The position numbers and the translations under genes are program-made. From the NCBI GenBank assembly GCA_035578155.1, contig JAPWDM010000001.1, forward strand, positions 74,547,472 to 74,611,471: a stretch of DNA of 64,000 nucleotides. The letters are read 5' to 3'. Below are positions 34,913-46,869 of the stretch, in pieces. This DNA comes from Brachynemurus nebulosus (lineage: Eukaryota; Arthropoda; Insecta; Neuroptera; Myrmeleontidae). Under the pieces are notes generated by a model, which was given only the letters and a program-made list of their open reading frames with translations, had not been told where the DNA came from and ran no database searches. The stretch's first letter is position 1, and every line of letters starts with the position of its first letter.

Positions 34913-35803
34913 CTCTTTTAAATCTCTCTGGACATAGATTTACAAGTGCATTTGTAGAGTGTATATTTTTGGTCTTAAAAGGTTTTCTAATACTTCTTCT
35001 GAATTTTTTTTTTGGGGGTGGGGAAGTTTAACCCCTTAGACAAGTCCGGTCAAGGCAGCTGAGATTTGCTCTGCTCAGTGTGCTGCGACCAATGTTAAAT
35101 AAAAACAAGAAAAATTTTCTCTCTTACATTTTTCTCCACTTCCAGCAGAGCGTAATTTTCACTTCTTTAAGGGGTTAATATTTCGAGTGTGTTCATCCTA
35201 TACCATCTTATCCTTGCATTCCCAAGAGCTTGTAAGTAGAAGCTACCATAACGTAAATCTATGACCAGATTGGTATAAAGGGGGTAAGAGGGATTGGTGT
35301 AAGGGAGTATCAACCCCTTCGGTGGCTGTTACACCCTTGGTGGAGCCCTTGGAAATAATATAAGGGCACGAGGATTGTAAAATGCCTATTCATATTCCTT
35401 TCTGTAATAACGATATTGATATTCATAAGTTTACACTTACTTAAGGGATATTTGTGGCTTTATACAAAAATTTAAGGGGTATAAGAATTTTCAGACCCCA
35501 GATTCGCACTCAGAGTCGAAAAATGCAACTAAATACCATAGTCGGTCATCCAAATCACGACCTTGATTTTTTTCGCGGGGGTGTCGTCTTATTATTACTT
35601 AACTTGAATTTATATTTTTTAAGACACCTTCCACCAATCTGACCTTGCTGAAATTTCTACACACAATAACTATGTTAGAGTCAAATAACATATATTTTTT
35701 TGGTAGGTGTCACTCAAGGAGTTGGTTTAAAACACGCACCCTCCAAAATTCAATTATTATTTTAATGTAGTCAGTGACGTCACATGAATGTAAAAAAATT
35801 ATA

Positions 35804-36527
35804 CAGGGTGTTAGTGAATAAGTGCGAAATATTTTAATGGGTGATTGCTGAGGTTTTTTTATGTAAAAAAGTTAATATCAACGCATGTCCGAAAACGCTT
35901 AGTTTCCAAGATACAGAGTGTTCAGTTTCTCGTCTTTTTTAAATATTTTCTTAAATATTTCAAAAACGTTTTGAGATATTCACATAAAATTTGGAATACG
36001 CTACGACAGGATAAATACCCATATTCTGAAGTAGACAGAATATGGGTCAGAATATCCCTTCAAATCAATGGCGTCCGTACGGCCATATGATGATATATTT
36101 TTGAAGAAAAAAAAGTAACGCCAATGATTTTTTCCAATTTGAAAATGTTTTTTAAATGTTCTATAAGTTATTGGCAAAAATGACCTCTTAGTATTTTGTC
36201 GTTAATGTGTCCGTTTTCAAGATAAAAAATAATTTTCAATTACTGTTCTTACTTACAAAACCAGTTTAGATTCTCGTATTAACTGCTGAGGATATTTTAT
36301 GAAAAAGTCTTACCAACAAAAAGGTGAAGACGCTTCATTTCTACATTATGATCACATAATTTGTTTTTAATTTAATATAGAAAAATATTTTTAAAAAACA
36401 AGAAAGGGGACACTCTATATCTTGGAAACTAAGCATTTTCGGACCTGGGTTTATATAAACTTTTTTACATAAAAAAACGTCAGCAATCACCCATTAAAAT
36501 TTTTCGCATTTATTCACTAACACCCTG
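35804..36527. mobile_element. 724-bp foldback MITE inserted at TA
   Basis: It begins CAGGGTGTTAGTGAATAAGT and ends TTATTCACTAACACCCTG, with TA on both sides. Comparison with the uninterrupted left arm of the surrounding element (AATTATATAATTC near 34188) shows the empty site, so the insertion postdates the larger element. The arms extend inward (TGGGTGATTGCTGA with its complement). No transposase; Tc1/mariner type by end sequence and TA target. Confidence 0.85.
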
Positions 36528-36750
36528 TATAATATAAAGCTACTTTATGTTAACATTCTCTGTTAATTTCATCTAATTATCTTGAATAGTTTTGAAGAAA
36601 AAAAATTTTAAACTTAGGACCTCTACCCCATATCTCTGACAATATAGGGGGATATTTTCGAACATTACTCACCATAAGCAACATTCATGAAAAAGAATAG
36701 CCGAAAAAACCGTTGGGCCGAAATCACAGATGCTTACCCGGCGAGACCCC

Positions 36751-37723
36751 TTATATCTTATCGGCGGAAGTTGATAAAAATTCATATATGTATATACCTG
36801 AAACCTACTTTAAATTTGCTTTCTACAGTGGTACTGCATGTATATATTAACTCTGGCTTGTTTAAATACAAAACTTGTATAACAAATGAAAGTAAGGAAA
36901 AATACCTGTAGCTGAGGCATCGTAGAAACAGATTACTTGATTCTGGACGCTTGGAAACAATTGCTATATGCTAAAAATAGAAACAGATTTCCGATCCCGC
37001 ACTCCGCTAATAAGTTCTAACGTTAAAAATAACTATTAGCCAATTAATTAAAGTTCCAGTGCTGCGAGATCAAAAGGCTATCTGCGCCCACGCATATGTC
37101 AATTAATTAAATTTAATTCTAAAAACAGCGATGATCTAACTCACAATTCTGGCGTCGGGAGTCGAGGGTGGCGAAAAGAGTTATCAGAGCGCGCCAATTA
37201 TATTTTTAATGAGGTCAAAGTCCAAATGACTATCCAATTAATTTTAATGAGCTCAAAGTCCAATAGAGTATCCAATTAATTTTAATGAGCATAAAATCCA
37301 CGCACAGACCAATTAACTAAAATGACTCAACAAAACGGAAAGGCCAACGGGATTATCTCGCGCGGATGTCTATAAATAACTACATGCCAATTAGTCATCG
37401 GAAATCTAATAAGCCAAGTACAGTGCGACACAACATTAATTGACCACCCATTATGGGATTCTATACTTTTGATGGGCAGTGTGCCCCCGTTTTCTTATAG
37501 CTTACCGACTGAAAAAATTGGTACATCAAAGAGACATGGTTTTAAACATGCGATTTTTTAAATACAGAACTTTATAGTTTGAATATGAGCCTTAAAAAAA
37601 AAATAAAAATATTTGGCACTTCTTAAAATATGTTTTGTTTAACGGGCATTATATTTAGAGCAGCATGTTTACAAAAACCTGTGTGTAGTGTAAATCCATT
37701 ATTATTTTATTCTAAATACTTAC
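36751..37723. other. Non-coding; 38-40 bp repeats near 37190-37330
   Basis: The phrase CCAATTAATTTTAATGAGCT followed by CAAAGTCCA recurs about three to four times at 37193-37320 with a 38-40 bp period. No gene recognised. Confidence 0.55.
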
Positions 37724-37914
37724 ATTAAATTTTCAGAGAAGTGGAATCTTTGGGTATCTATATTGTAATTTACTTCAGTGCAATCTGGATAACATTTGCA
37801 CTCTTCTAAGTCCAATCCTTTACTTTCAGTGTAGTATTTTGTCTGATTTCCAACTGAAAAAATAATTTGCGATAAGTTATCATGATCAAATTCATTGAAT
37901 ACCGTCGTGCAAGT
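37724..37914 (-). CDS. Pickpocket-type DEG/ENaC channel, internal exon
   Basis: The minus strand encodes LDLEECKCYPDCTEVNYN, the C-x-C-x2-x-C and tyrosine pattern of the extracellular cysteine-rich domain of insect pickpocket channels, followed by a short charged segment. The donor is clear: the exon ends at 37724 and the intron opens GTAAGT. Two acceptors are possible: TGTCTTTTTACAG, giving start 37914 (used here), or ATTATTTTTTCAG, giving start 37853. The exon ends with two bases of a codon, but the last exon at 15478-15743 needs one base, so at least one more exon must lie between. Upstream exons with the first membrane segment were not found in the window. Confidence 0.7.
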
Positions 37915-38726
37915 CTGTAAAAAGACAGTAACAGCCACATCTAAAACTTGGAACTTTTTGGAACGAAAAAAATTAATATTGGAGCATTATGTAACTCTTG
38001 AATAAAACAAGAATGATTTAGTAATTTTAAAATGTAATAAGTAACAAAAAAATAACTAAAACGATAATGGAACTGTATTTGTTAAGCTAAAAATGTTAAT
38101 TTTTTTTTTGTATTTCTGGAATAACAAGCTTTGATTTAAAGGAGGTGGGTAAAGATCGGCCATTTTTCGCTTCTCGGCCCATTCCTCTGATATTAGTTTT
38201 TCTTAAATATTTATACCTTTTTCACTAGTCAATGTGGGATAATATAACAGTCTAGCACCTTATTTTTATTCATGTGATATTTTGAAAAATTCCAAACAAT
38301 TTCTTTTCAAAAATACAATTGATGAGCAAAAAATAAAAATAAAAAGAATTACAATTTTGCGTAAATAAAATTAATGATAAACAGAAAAAAAAGAGAAAAA
38401 CACTGAAAAGTAAAGGTTCCGAGGCCGAGCCACAATACGACACAACATTTTTTGTCCAAAAAAAAAAAGAAAATAGCGGGGCTAACTTGGTGGGACCATA
38501 TGATCAACCAAACGGTCGGAAAGTGGCAAATCGTATAACACGACTTAATGTTATATCAACTAATGGCGGAAATGATTCCAGACTACAACAGTTTGGTCTA
38601 AAAATTAAAGAATTACTTTTAATCAATGCTGACTAATGCTTAAGAAAATGTCGATATGTATCTAAATTACAAGGTAGACGAAGTGGTCGGAAAACGACAT
38701 TTCATATTAAATAAAATTGTAATTTA
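37915..38726. other. No supported gene
   Basis: AT-rich sequence, presumably channel-gene intron, without recognisable exons or terminal repeats. Confidence 0.4.
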
Positions 38727-39690
38727 AAAACGCCGTGAGCAGCGGGTCCCCATTACGTTAGTCGAATTTTTCGTTACATCTTCGGTAATTTCAAGATATC
38801 TAAATGTGGTTCAAAGACCGACACAGTGCATTTGGGAGGATTCCTACCCATGCTTATCCCCAATAGCCTCTCTGTTTTATTGTTAAATATTAAAAAAGAA
38901 CCTTAAACAGTGAACTGGACAGATATTTTGAGGACATTTTTTCTTTCCAAAAAAATCCAAAATTTATATTTTATAAATAAAATAAAAAATGACATCAATA
39001 ACATTTTTTCAGTTACTAACATAATATGTCGTCGCTGCGCTTGCCAAACCTCCTTGGTGTCTACTTTTGATTCTTTGTTTTTTGCTAGATTTCATTAATT
39101 TTTTAAGCCGCATCTATTTCAAAAACATTCATGGGTAAATTTCCAGTAGAAAAGGTACCTGAAAATCTTTTATGTATAATAATTATTGGGAAGACCGGAC
39201 ATGTGTCTTCTTTACACTAGAGTCTTTTTGCTTTACTGAAAAGTGCCGCAAATACGCATACGAGAATTGGGAAGCACAACGACGATGTACTGCATTTGTG
39301 ATAAATGACAGTAGTTAATTCATTTGTTTCTTTAAATTTATTATGCCTACACTCTTGTATTATTATGAAAATAAACCATTTTAAACACATATAACAACGC
39401 TATTGAATTCCGATGTAAAAATGGGAAAAGTGGGGGGGACGAGGTAATGTGAAATCCCTACAAAGCACCAGCTGGATACTAACTCTAGGTCCTCTAGGTT
39501 TACTCAGCGAGTATCTAGGCGTGTTGTAAAAAAAGGAGAAAATCATGGAAATATTAGCGTAAAAATCGTGGGGGTAAGGGTTTAAAGTTGAAACCTGCAA
39601 AAAGTAGTGGCTGGCTATTAGCCTCTACACAAAATTTCAGCCCTCTACTGGAAATATCATCTCTCTACTGGAAATACCAGCCCTCTAGTG
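38727..39690. repeat. Third partial copy of the 17.75-21.93 kb repeat family
   Basis: GTGAGCAGCGGGTCCCCAT then GTCGAATTTTTC and ATCTTCGG match the outer end of the large inverted repeat. Later words such as TTGAATTCCGATGTAAAAAT, GGATACTAACTC and CCTCTAGGTTTACTC match its arms in the same order. The section from about 38900 is rearranged. Confidence 0.65.
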
Positions 39691-40695
39691 GAAATATCAT
39701 AAATTAATAAAACTCGACTGCCGTCGCTAAAAGATTTATCGCAGTTTAGGGAACATGCTTCTGAAGGTTCCTTACCTCTACTTTATCTTTACTCCACACT
39801 TGACGGGTCATTCCGTTGTTCAGGACGTACGACAAAGACTTGAAGAGCGTGCTTTTTTTAAATTTTTGATGTTTTGGGAGATCTCTCTAGCAGAAAACAC
39901 TGGTTATGAATTTTTTACGCAAGTACTTTTATTTAGAATGACAGCAAAGCGTTACCATTTTATATGGCTTGATAAATCCATTAAAACGACAACAACACCG
40001 CGTGTCTAGAACTCCTTCCATTCGAATCATTACTTGCCTCAATTTTGCTAGATATTTTTTGATATTTTTTTACTAATTTGAAAGCGTAAGCCTATGTTAG
40101 CGTAAAATATGGATTTTAGCAATATCACCCCCATCTAAATTGATTCAGATGCTTTTTCATACTTTTTAGTTAAAGATTGTAATACCAGTAAACCGGTTTA
40201 CCGATCTACTGGTAAATCACAAAAAATGTCTTTAACAGAATAATGTCTTTAGCAGAGTAATTCGCTTATTTTTTACAAGTTAATTCGATAAATTAAAAAC
40301 AGTATATTTTGAAATTTTTGTAAGTTCATTTTATTTCACAGAAGTGATTTAGGTACATTATACTGAACCTAAATGCACACAATCAGATTATCCTTTATTG
40401 TGTATTATAATAAAAAAAATTCAATGACACAATAAAATCGCATAATGCAAAAATTAGTTTTAAAATAGGTACAAATATAATAAAAAGCCCTTTTCATATT
40501 TAGTTCCTTTATATTTAAATATGCTGTATATTTTACGAAACTTTTAATAAGCAAGAATAATGGGTGGTATATTTTTATGACGGAAGGTGTGGATTAAAAC
40601 AAATAAAATAACAAAATAAAAGGTATGGATAGACACAAACAAATAAAATTACCGAAAACAAATTTGCGGCGTATCAAAAATATTTTATAATATTA
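39691..40695. other. AT-rich stretch with no supported gene
   Basis: An 84-codon frame (39755-40009, +) shows no recognisable motif. The rest is AT-rich. Confidence 0.4.

Positions 40696-40787
<92 letters not shown>
40696..40787 (+). repeat. (TAA)n microsatellite
   Basis: About 90 bp of uninterrupted TAA. Dong-type LINEs are known to insert in TAA repeats, and a second A-then-TAA tract lies just before the Dong-like ORF at 42267-42297. Confidence 0.95.
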
Positions 40788-40788
<1 letters not shown>

Positions 40789-42266
40789 CTGGGCTAAAAT
40801 CCAACCTTCACGTCCCCGTTCGTGCCCGGCGGGCAACTGTTAGCTTCGGCTAGCAGGCTGACGAGGCTCTGGTACCGTGTTTCGACAAGGATGATCGTGT
40901 GGAGGGGACGATGTTGTATCTCCCGAGTGAGTGTTATGCCTGCGTCAGCTTGAGCTTCATTAATAGTACCTTGACCGGAATTCAACGCGTCGCCAGTGCT
41001 GCATACTCCAGTGGGCGTGATCTTCGGAGTCCGACGATACTCGGATGTGTCGAAAAGGTGATATTGCGTCTGTGACTTATGTAAAAATAGTGATCTGTGT
41101 CTGTGATAGTTGTTATGCCACCTTGGGTTCTCATGCCTGCGGTGGTACTTTTTAATTGTTACTGTGATGTTTCCCTGGCCTTGTTCTTGTCATTTCGATG
41201 GGTAGGAATGCGGCTCCCGACGCACTTGTTCTCATCGGCCACACGTACGAGTCGACGTCTGCCCGAACAGCTTGAGCGAGCTCGCCCAGTAAGGAGACGT
41301 TGTCGTCCCTCGTACGGATGCGTTCGTGGGCGTTGATATGGCGGCTTCCGCCCCGTCGAAGTGATACGAGCACAGGTCAGATGTTGGCTTTGTGATACTC
41401 TGTGGCATTGTTCCGTTCTCTGTAGCCTCGACTCGGACGAACGTGGCCTAGTCATCGTACCGGTCTCCCGTGTAGGTTGACCCCGACATCTGACAGAACG
41501 GCACATGTACCCAGTAATCAGCTATCTGACAGAACAGTACATGTTGCTCAGTAATCAGATGTCACTGTCCCTATACGTGTGAGTTCCTAGGTGTTGACGA
41601 AGCCATTTCGGAATTGTTGAGACTATGGGGAGCGGAATCATGCCACAGAGCAAGAAATTTTTTAAAATCTGTGATATTGTTGTTTTTATTTTTTAATAAG
41701 ATTGTTTTAATCTGTTTTCTTTTAACGATGTACCACTGAGGGCCTTTTCCACCCGAGGTGGTACATCATCTTTTTATTCTTATCTGTGATATTTTGTTGT
41801 GCCGCTGTGGGCTTGCTGTTGTGGCCCTTCAGCGGTTTTTTTTAACTACTTATTGCGGCACTGGTCGGCCTGTGGCTCCCCAGTGACGTAATAAGATTTT
41901 TTTTTTTTAATATCGTCTGATAAATTTTTTGAGTGTTTTCTAGTCAGTTTTCTCCACTCCGAGGCCCTTTACATCTCGGAGTTTCATCGTTGGTTTTCAG
42001 ACCTTGGTGGCCGGACGCTCTGGCTAGTACTTAGCGTGCCGCCACCGGGGACTGTCCACTCTTTGTGAAGCCCTGGGATGGCAGGGTCCATCGTTGAATT
42101 TTATTATGTGTATGTTTGTCCTTTGTCTATTGCATTTATGTGTTCCTGTCTTTATGTGTTGTTTTTATCGTTTTTCCTCGTTTTGGCGGCGCATGCCCAT
42201 GGATGGCGATGCCGCCGGGTGCTGCTGACCGCGCCATCCACCGGCAGCAGTACCCCAATTTTAATT
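40788..42266 (+). mobile_element. GC-rich segment between two TAA tracts, probable LINE untranslated region
   Basis: Base composition jumps from AT-rich to GC-rich at the end of the TAA array and stays so through the following LINE. There is no coherent ORF. It ends in a run of A then TAA, like a LINE 3' tail, so it may be the 3' end of a first R4/Dong-type copy; alternatively it is the 5' untranslated region of the LINE that follows. Four compact hairpins occur in succession at 41727-41985: a perfect 10-bp stem GATGTACCAC/GTGGTACATC, then CCGCTG/CAGCGG, CACTGG/CCAGTG and ACTCCGAG/CTCGGAGT. Confidence 0.55.
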
Positions 42267-42297
42267 AAAAAAAAAAAAAAATAATAATAATAATAAA

Positions 42298-45200
42298 CGC
42301 CCTGTGGGTGGGGGCTTCACTTTGCAGAATTTGCCCACAGTAAGTCCTGCTTGTCGTAAAAGGCGACTAAAAGGACAACCCATTAGGATGGAGCAAGTAA
42401 GAAAAAGGCCTCGGAAAACTGCCGCTGCCGGTGGAGCGACCGGGCGCATCAGAGTCACCACTGAATGTGACAGCTCAGATCACGGTGACAACAGGTTGGG
42501 TTCTAGGCAGCCACCTGTCAGCTGTACCAACACCTTCAGCCAAACTACTACTGTCCTACTTACAGAGCCTCCTACACCTTTGGCTCAGCCGATTTTAACT
42601 CTTTCCTCGGAGCATCCTTTGGGGACCACTAAAGCTGGTAGGAAGCGTGTGCGTATGCAATGGACAGATGAACTGAATGAATTCATCGTACGCACATACT
42701 TCCAAGTTACTAAACTTGAAACGGACAAAACTGGTTACCGTACGAAATTACATCAAGAGTTCTCGCGCACATATCCTCACCTAAACCGCGTCACTGAACA
42801 GAGACTGGCAGACCAAAAGCGTGTCATTTTCACCAATAACCTTATACCTTCTTCCCTCATAAACACTATTAAAACACAAGTCGCACATCAATTTGCTCAA
42901 AGTGAAGAAAGTCAGGCCGACGACGGCCCACCAGAAATGGGGAGCCCCACACAAAACGACACTCAACAATTTGTCGATAATGAGCCTAACCTCCATGAGA
43001 CAGCAGTAAACGACACCCTACTGCAAAAGATCGAACTGGAATTTAACACAGCGCTTACTGAATTTGAAGGGACGGACCCCACACATAGGTACTTGTTGCC
43101 TAAACAACACACCTCACGTAGATTGGCTGAGATCGTTGAGATATTAGACAATACAATACTGCCTAAACACTTGGAAACATGTGACGATTTTATCGAGTTA
43201 CACACGGCTATCTACTGTGGAGCCGTTGCCGCTATACGTTGTAACGGTTCCGACGTAACACCACCTGTAGCGAACAACTCGAAGGAACACAAAACTCCTG
43301 CCTGGGAAACAAGATTGAATAAACGCATCAACAACATCCGATGCAACCTCGGCAGGATCACCCAATACCAACAGGGTAGTAGATCTAAGCAGCTCAACAA
43401 ACACATACACGACATACTACACAAACACGCAGTACATACACAATACGAGGAACCCAATAAAACCCTTATAGAGATCAGAGATACGCTTCACCAAAAATTA
43501 ACAGCACTAGCGAAGTGCTTACGAAGGTATAAGACCAGTACTGAACGTAGACGACAAAACCAAGTGTTCAGCAGAAACGAGAGACGGTTTTATCAGTCTC
43601 TAACGAACACGGAAACTGACAGTAATGGTCTACCGGAGAAGAACGCACTCCATAGTTTCTGGGCGAATATATGGTTCAACAGCATTGGAGTACAGGAATA
43701 ACGAAGATCTTCCGGAAATGCCCTATACGGACATTACTACAGACGACGTCTCCAGAGCTCTACAGAGATCGGATAACTGGAAGACACCTGGCATCGATAA
43801 CATACAAAACTACTGGCTCAAACACTTTACATCAACACACAAGTATCTCGCTGAACAATTTACACTATTTATAAGAACACCAAACCTGACACCGAAGTTC
43901 CTAACACAGGGTATCACATATATGAAATCAAAAAACTGTGATACAAAAAATCCTGCTAATTATAGGCCTATCACCTGCTTACCTACATTGTATAAGATTA
44001 TGACGTCCTGTCTGGCAGAAAAGATCGATGAGTATTGTCAGATTAACACCATACTGACAGAAGAACAAAAGGGATGTCGAAAGAGGTCACAAGGTTGCAA
44101 AGAGCAGCTTCTGATTGACTCTATAGTACTGGAACAAGCGAAATGGAGACAACGTAACCTGTACACAGCGTTTATTGATTACAAAAAGGCATTTGATTCG
44201 GTGCCGCACTCCTGGTTACGGAGAGTATTGGAGCTGTACAAAATACACTCAAGTATCGTGAACTTCCTTGGAACGATCATGTCCGATTGGCGAACGACCT
44301 TACATTTGAGTAATGGTAATGAAAAAACAACAAGCGATCTTATTCAAGTAAGACGCGGCATATTCCAAGGCGACTCATTGAGTCCATTATGGTTTTGTCT
44401 CGCAATGAATCCACTTTCTCGCCTGTTAAATGAAGCCAAATACGGTTACAATATAGGTACGCAAACGAATTCGCGCTATACCATTTCACATCTTATGTAT
44501 ATGGATGATATAAAGATCTATGCAGCTACTAAACATCAATTACAGCAGCTGCTGGGACTTTCCAAGGAGGTTTCGCGAGACCTCTGTATGGAGTTCGGAA
44601 TCGATAAATGTCGAACACAATGTCGTTCTGGGGGAAAATAAGATGCGGTCGCATTCGAACTCGAACCAGAGTCTGTTATGCAGCCCATGGACGAGGGATA
44701 GTCGTATCGGTATTCAATCAGGATGAACGTATAGACCACAGCGCTGTAAAACAACACCTGATGCAGCAATACTTAACGCGTGTACAGAGATTACTGAACA
44801 CCAACCTGGATGGAAAAAAAACCATAAAAGCAATTAACACCTACGCAGTTCCGGTGCTAACGTACTCATTTGGGGTAATCAAATGGACGCCTACGGACTT
44901 GACAAACATAGAGATCAAGACCCGCGTCCTTATGACCAAATACCGAATTCATCATCCCAAAGCAGCGATAGAACGATTGACGCTGCCAAGAGTCGAAGGG
45001 GGTCGAGGTCTTATAGACATAAGGAACACGCATAATAAACAGGTTCATAACTTGCAAGAATACTTTTACACTAAAACACACACATCACACTTACACAATG
45101 CAATAATCCAAGCCGACAAGGCATACACGCCATTAAACCTCTCACACACAGAAATGTCAGATAGTTTTTGCCCTTTGGTCACGAAGGGGGACAAAATTCA

Positions 45201-45309
45201 GCAATGGATCCGGAAGCCTTTACATGGGAGACATCCACATGATCTTAATCAGAGTAACGTCGACAAAGCAGCGTCGCACGCCTGGTTGAGTCAAGGAAGT
45301 CTTTTCCCG
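42298..45309 (+). pseudogene. R4/Dong-like LINE polyprotein, frameshifted and 3'-truncated
   Basis: The coding region starts near 42304 (first likely ATG at 42388). An N-terminal basic region is followed by a Myb-like block (QWTDELNEFIVRTYFQVTKL). Reverse transcriptase motifs follow: NYRPITCLPTLYKI, AFIDYKKAFDSVPH, GIFQGDSLSPLWFCLAMNP and the catalytic YMDD (MYMDDIKIYA). Such proteins copy their RNA at a nicked target and carry a C-terminal restriction-like endonuclease, which is missing here. Frame changes occur near 43680-43697 and near 44620-44720, so the ORF is dead. The sequence stops at SQGSLFPE and continues without any 3' untranslated region or tail into the viral-type DNA polymerase at about 45310, same strand. 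Clade call rests on motif resemblance and the TAA context. Confidence 0.8.
42302..42376 (+). ncRNA. Predicted structured RNA at the LINE 5' end
   Basis: Two stems sit right after the TAA tract. CTGTGGG (42302-42308) pairs with CCCACAG (42334-42340). GTCCT (42344-42348) pairs with AGGAC (42372-42376), enclosing GTCG (42353-42356) with CGAC (42364-42367). From memory the GTCGTAA-AGGCGACTAA phrase is common at R4/Dong-like 5' ends. Several R2-group LINEs carry self-cleaving HDV-like ribozymes at this place; whether this one does is untested. Confidence 0.45.
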
Positions 45310-46862
45310 GAGATACATTCAACATACAGACGCTTGGAGAATACTCGGATTTATATATAAAAACGGACATACTACTACTCGCGGATGTTTTTGAGAATTT
45401 TCGGGATACATGCATGCGCACACACGGATTGGATCCAGCTCATTACTACACGACGCCGGGACTTACGTGGGATGCAGCCTTAAAGTATACAAAAGTGGAG
45501 TTAGAACTGATATCCGATGTGGACCAATTATTATTCATTGAACGTGGTATTCGAGGTGGATTGAGCCAGTGTAGTAACCGATACGCGACAGCAAACAATA
45601 AATATATGAACACCTACGACCCGGACGAGGAATCAAAATACCTGATATACTATGACGTGAACAACTTATATGGATGGGCAATGTCGCAATACTTACCAAC
45701 GGGAAATTTCAAATGGATGGATAATACCGAGATAGATGTTCGAGAAATAAGCGACGAGTCACCTACAGGATACATACTTGAAGTGGATTTGGAATACCCG
45801 AGAGAACTGCACGATAAACACAACGATTTACCATTATGTCCAGAGAGAATGTGTGCACCCGGTACTAAACAGGAAATGTTACTGGCAACGCTATACAACA
45901 AACAGAAATACGTGATGCACTATCGGAACCTGAAACAATGTCTACAACACGGGATGAAATTAAAGAAAATACATAGAGTGCTACAGTTTAATCAATCACC
46001 ATGGCTTAAATCCTACATCGACTTGAATACAGCTCTAAGACAAATGGCGAGAAACGAATTCGAGAAAAATCTCTACAAGCTACTCAACAACGCAGTCTTC
46101 GGGAAAACGATGGAAAATGTACAAAAACACTCGATTGTGAAATTGTTAACGAAATGGTATGGACGATATGGTGCGGAAGTTATGATAGCGAAACCGAATT
46201 TCCACAGCCGCACCATATTTGACGAGAATCTTATCGCGGTCGAACTACGGAAAACGGAAGTGTTTATGAACAAACCAATATACGTCGGGCAAGCAATTCT
46301 GGATATTTCGAAAACATGTGTCTACGATTTTCATTACAACTACATACAGCCAACGTTCGGGAACAACAGCAAATTACTCTACACGGATACCGATTCATTG
46401 ATTTACGAGATAAAATACCCAGATATTTACGAAATAATGAAACGAGATATTCAATACTTTGATACGTCAGATTACAGCGCAGATAATCAATATAACATGC
46501 CAAGAGTCAATAAGAAAATACCCGGGTTAATGAAGGATGAGCTAAATGGACGAATATTTACAAAATTTGTGGGTTTAAGGTCAACAATGTACAGTTGTCA
46601 AGTGGACGGCGAGGATCACACGAAGAAAGCGAAAGGTGTAAAGAACTCTGTGGTTAAGAAAACGATAACTTTTAACGATTACGTGGACTGTCTAAAACAC
46701 AATACAATCATAAACCGACAACAAAACCTGATACAATCGAAAAAACATAACGTGTATAGTGTAACTCAGAACAAGGTGGCGCTCAGCCCGTATGATACGA
46801 AACGACATATTGTGGAGGGGGAAACGGATACTTTAGCATGGGGACATTACTCGTTAAATTAG
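45310..46862 (+). CDS. Protein-primed-type family B DNA polymerase, C-terminal half (adintovirus/Maverick)
   Basis: The frame is open from the junction near 45310 (TFNIQTLGEYSDLYIKTD) to the TAG at 46860-46862, about 517 codons. Family B motifs are in order: motif A YYDVNNLYGWAMSQYLP (aspartate codon at 45654), motif B YKLLNNAVFGKTMEN, motif C YTDTDSLIYEI with both catalytic aspartates, and a late conserved KFVGLRSTMY block. Such enzymes replicate linear viral or Polinton genomes from protein-primed ends. The exonuclease and N-terminal parts are absent: upstream lies the truncated LINE, and no N-terminal piece occurs in the 5 kb before it. The retained half has no stop, unusual beside the broken neighbours. 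Without an N-terminus or promoter it cannot make the normal enzyme. Confidence 0.9.
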
Positions 46863-46869
46863 TACGCAA

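Larger units (their letters stand above)
33926..36750. mobile_element. 2.8-kb foldback element with a nested MITE
   Basis: The ends are GGGTCTCGGCGGGTAAGCAT and the complement-like TGCTTACCCGGCGAGACCCC. The left arm (33926-34680) is mirrored by the right arm (about 35300-36750): for example CCTCGTGCCCTTATATTATT at 34618 with AATATAAGGGCACGAGG at 35355, and AATCACGACCTTGATTTTTT at 35552 with its complement near 34412. The right arm is longer because it holds a separate element at 35804-36527. A nearly perfect hairpin (34691-34912) lies in the middle. No clear target duplication and no transposase. Confidence 0.8.

Noticed and set aside
41097..41506. Arginine-rich open frames in both directions.
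   Set aside because: They arise from GC-rich LINE untranslated sequence; no domain is visible and overlapping frames on both strands are equally open.
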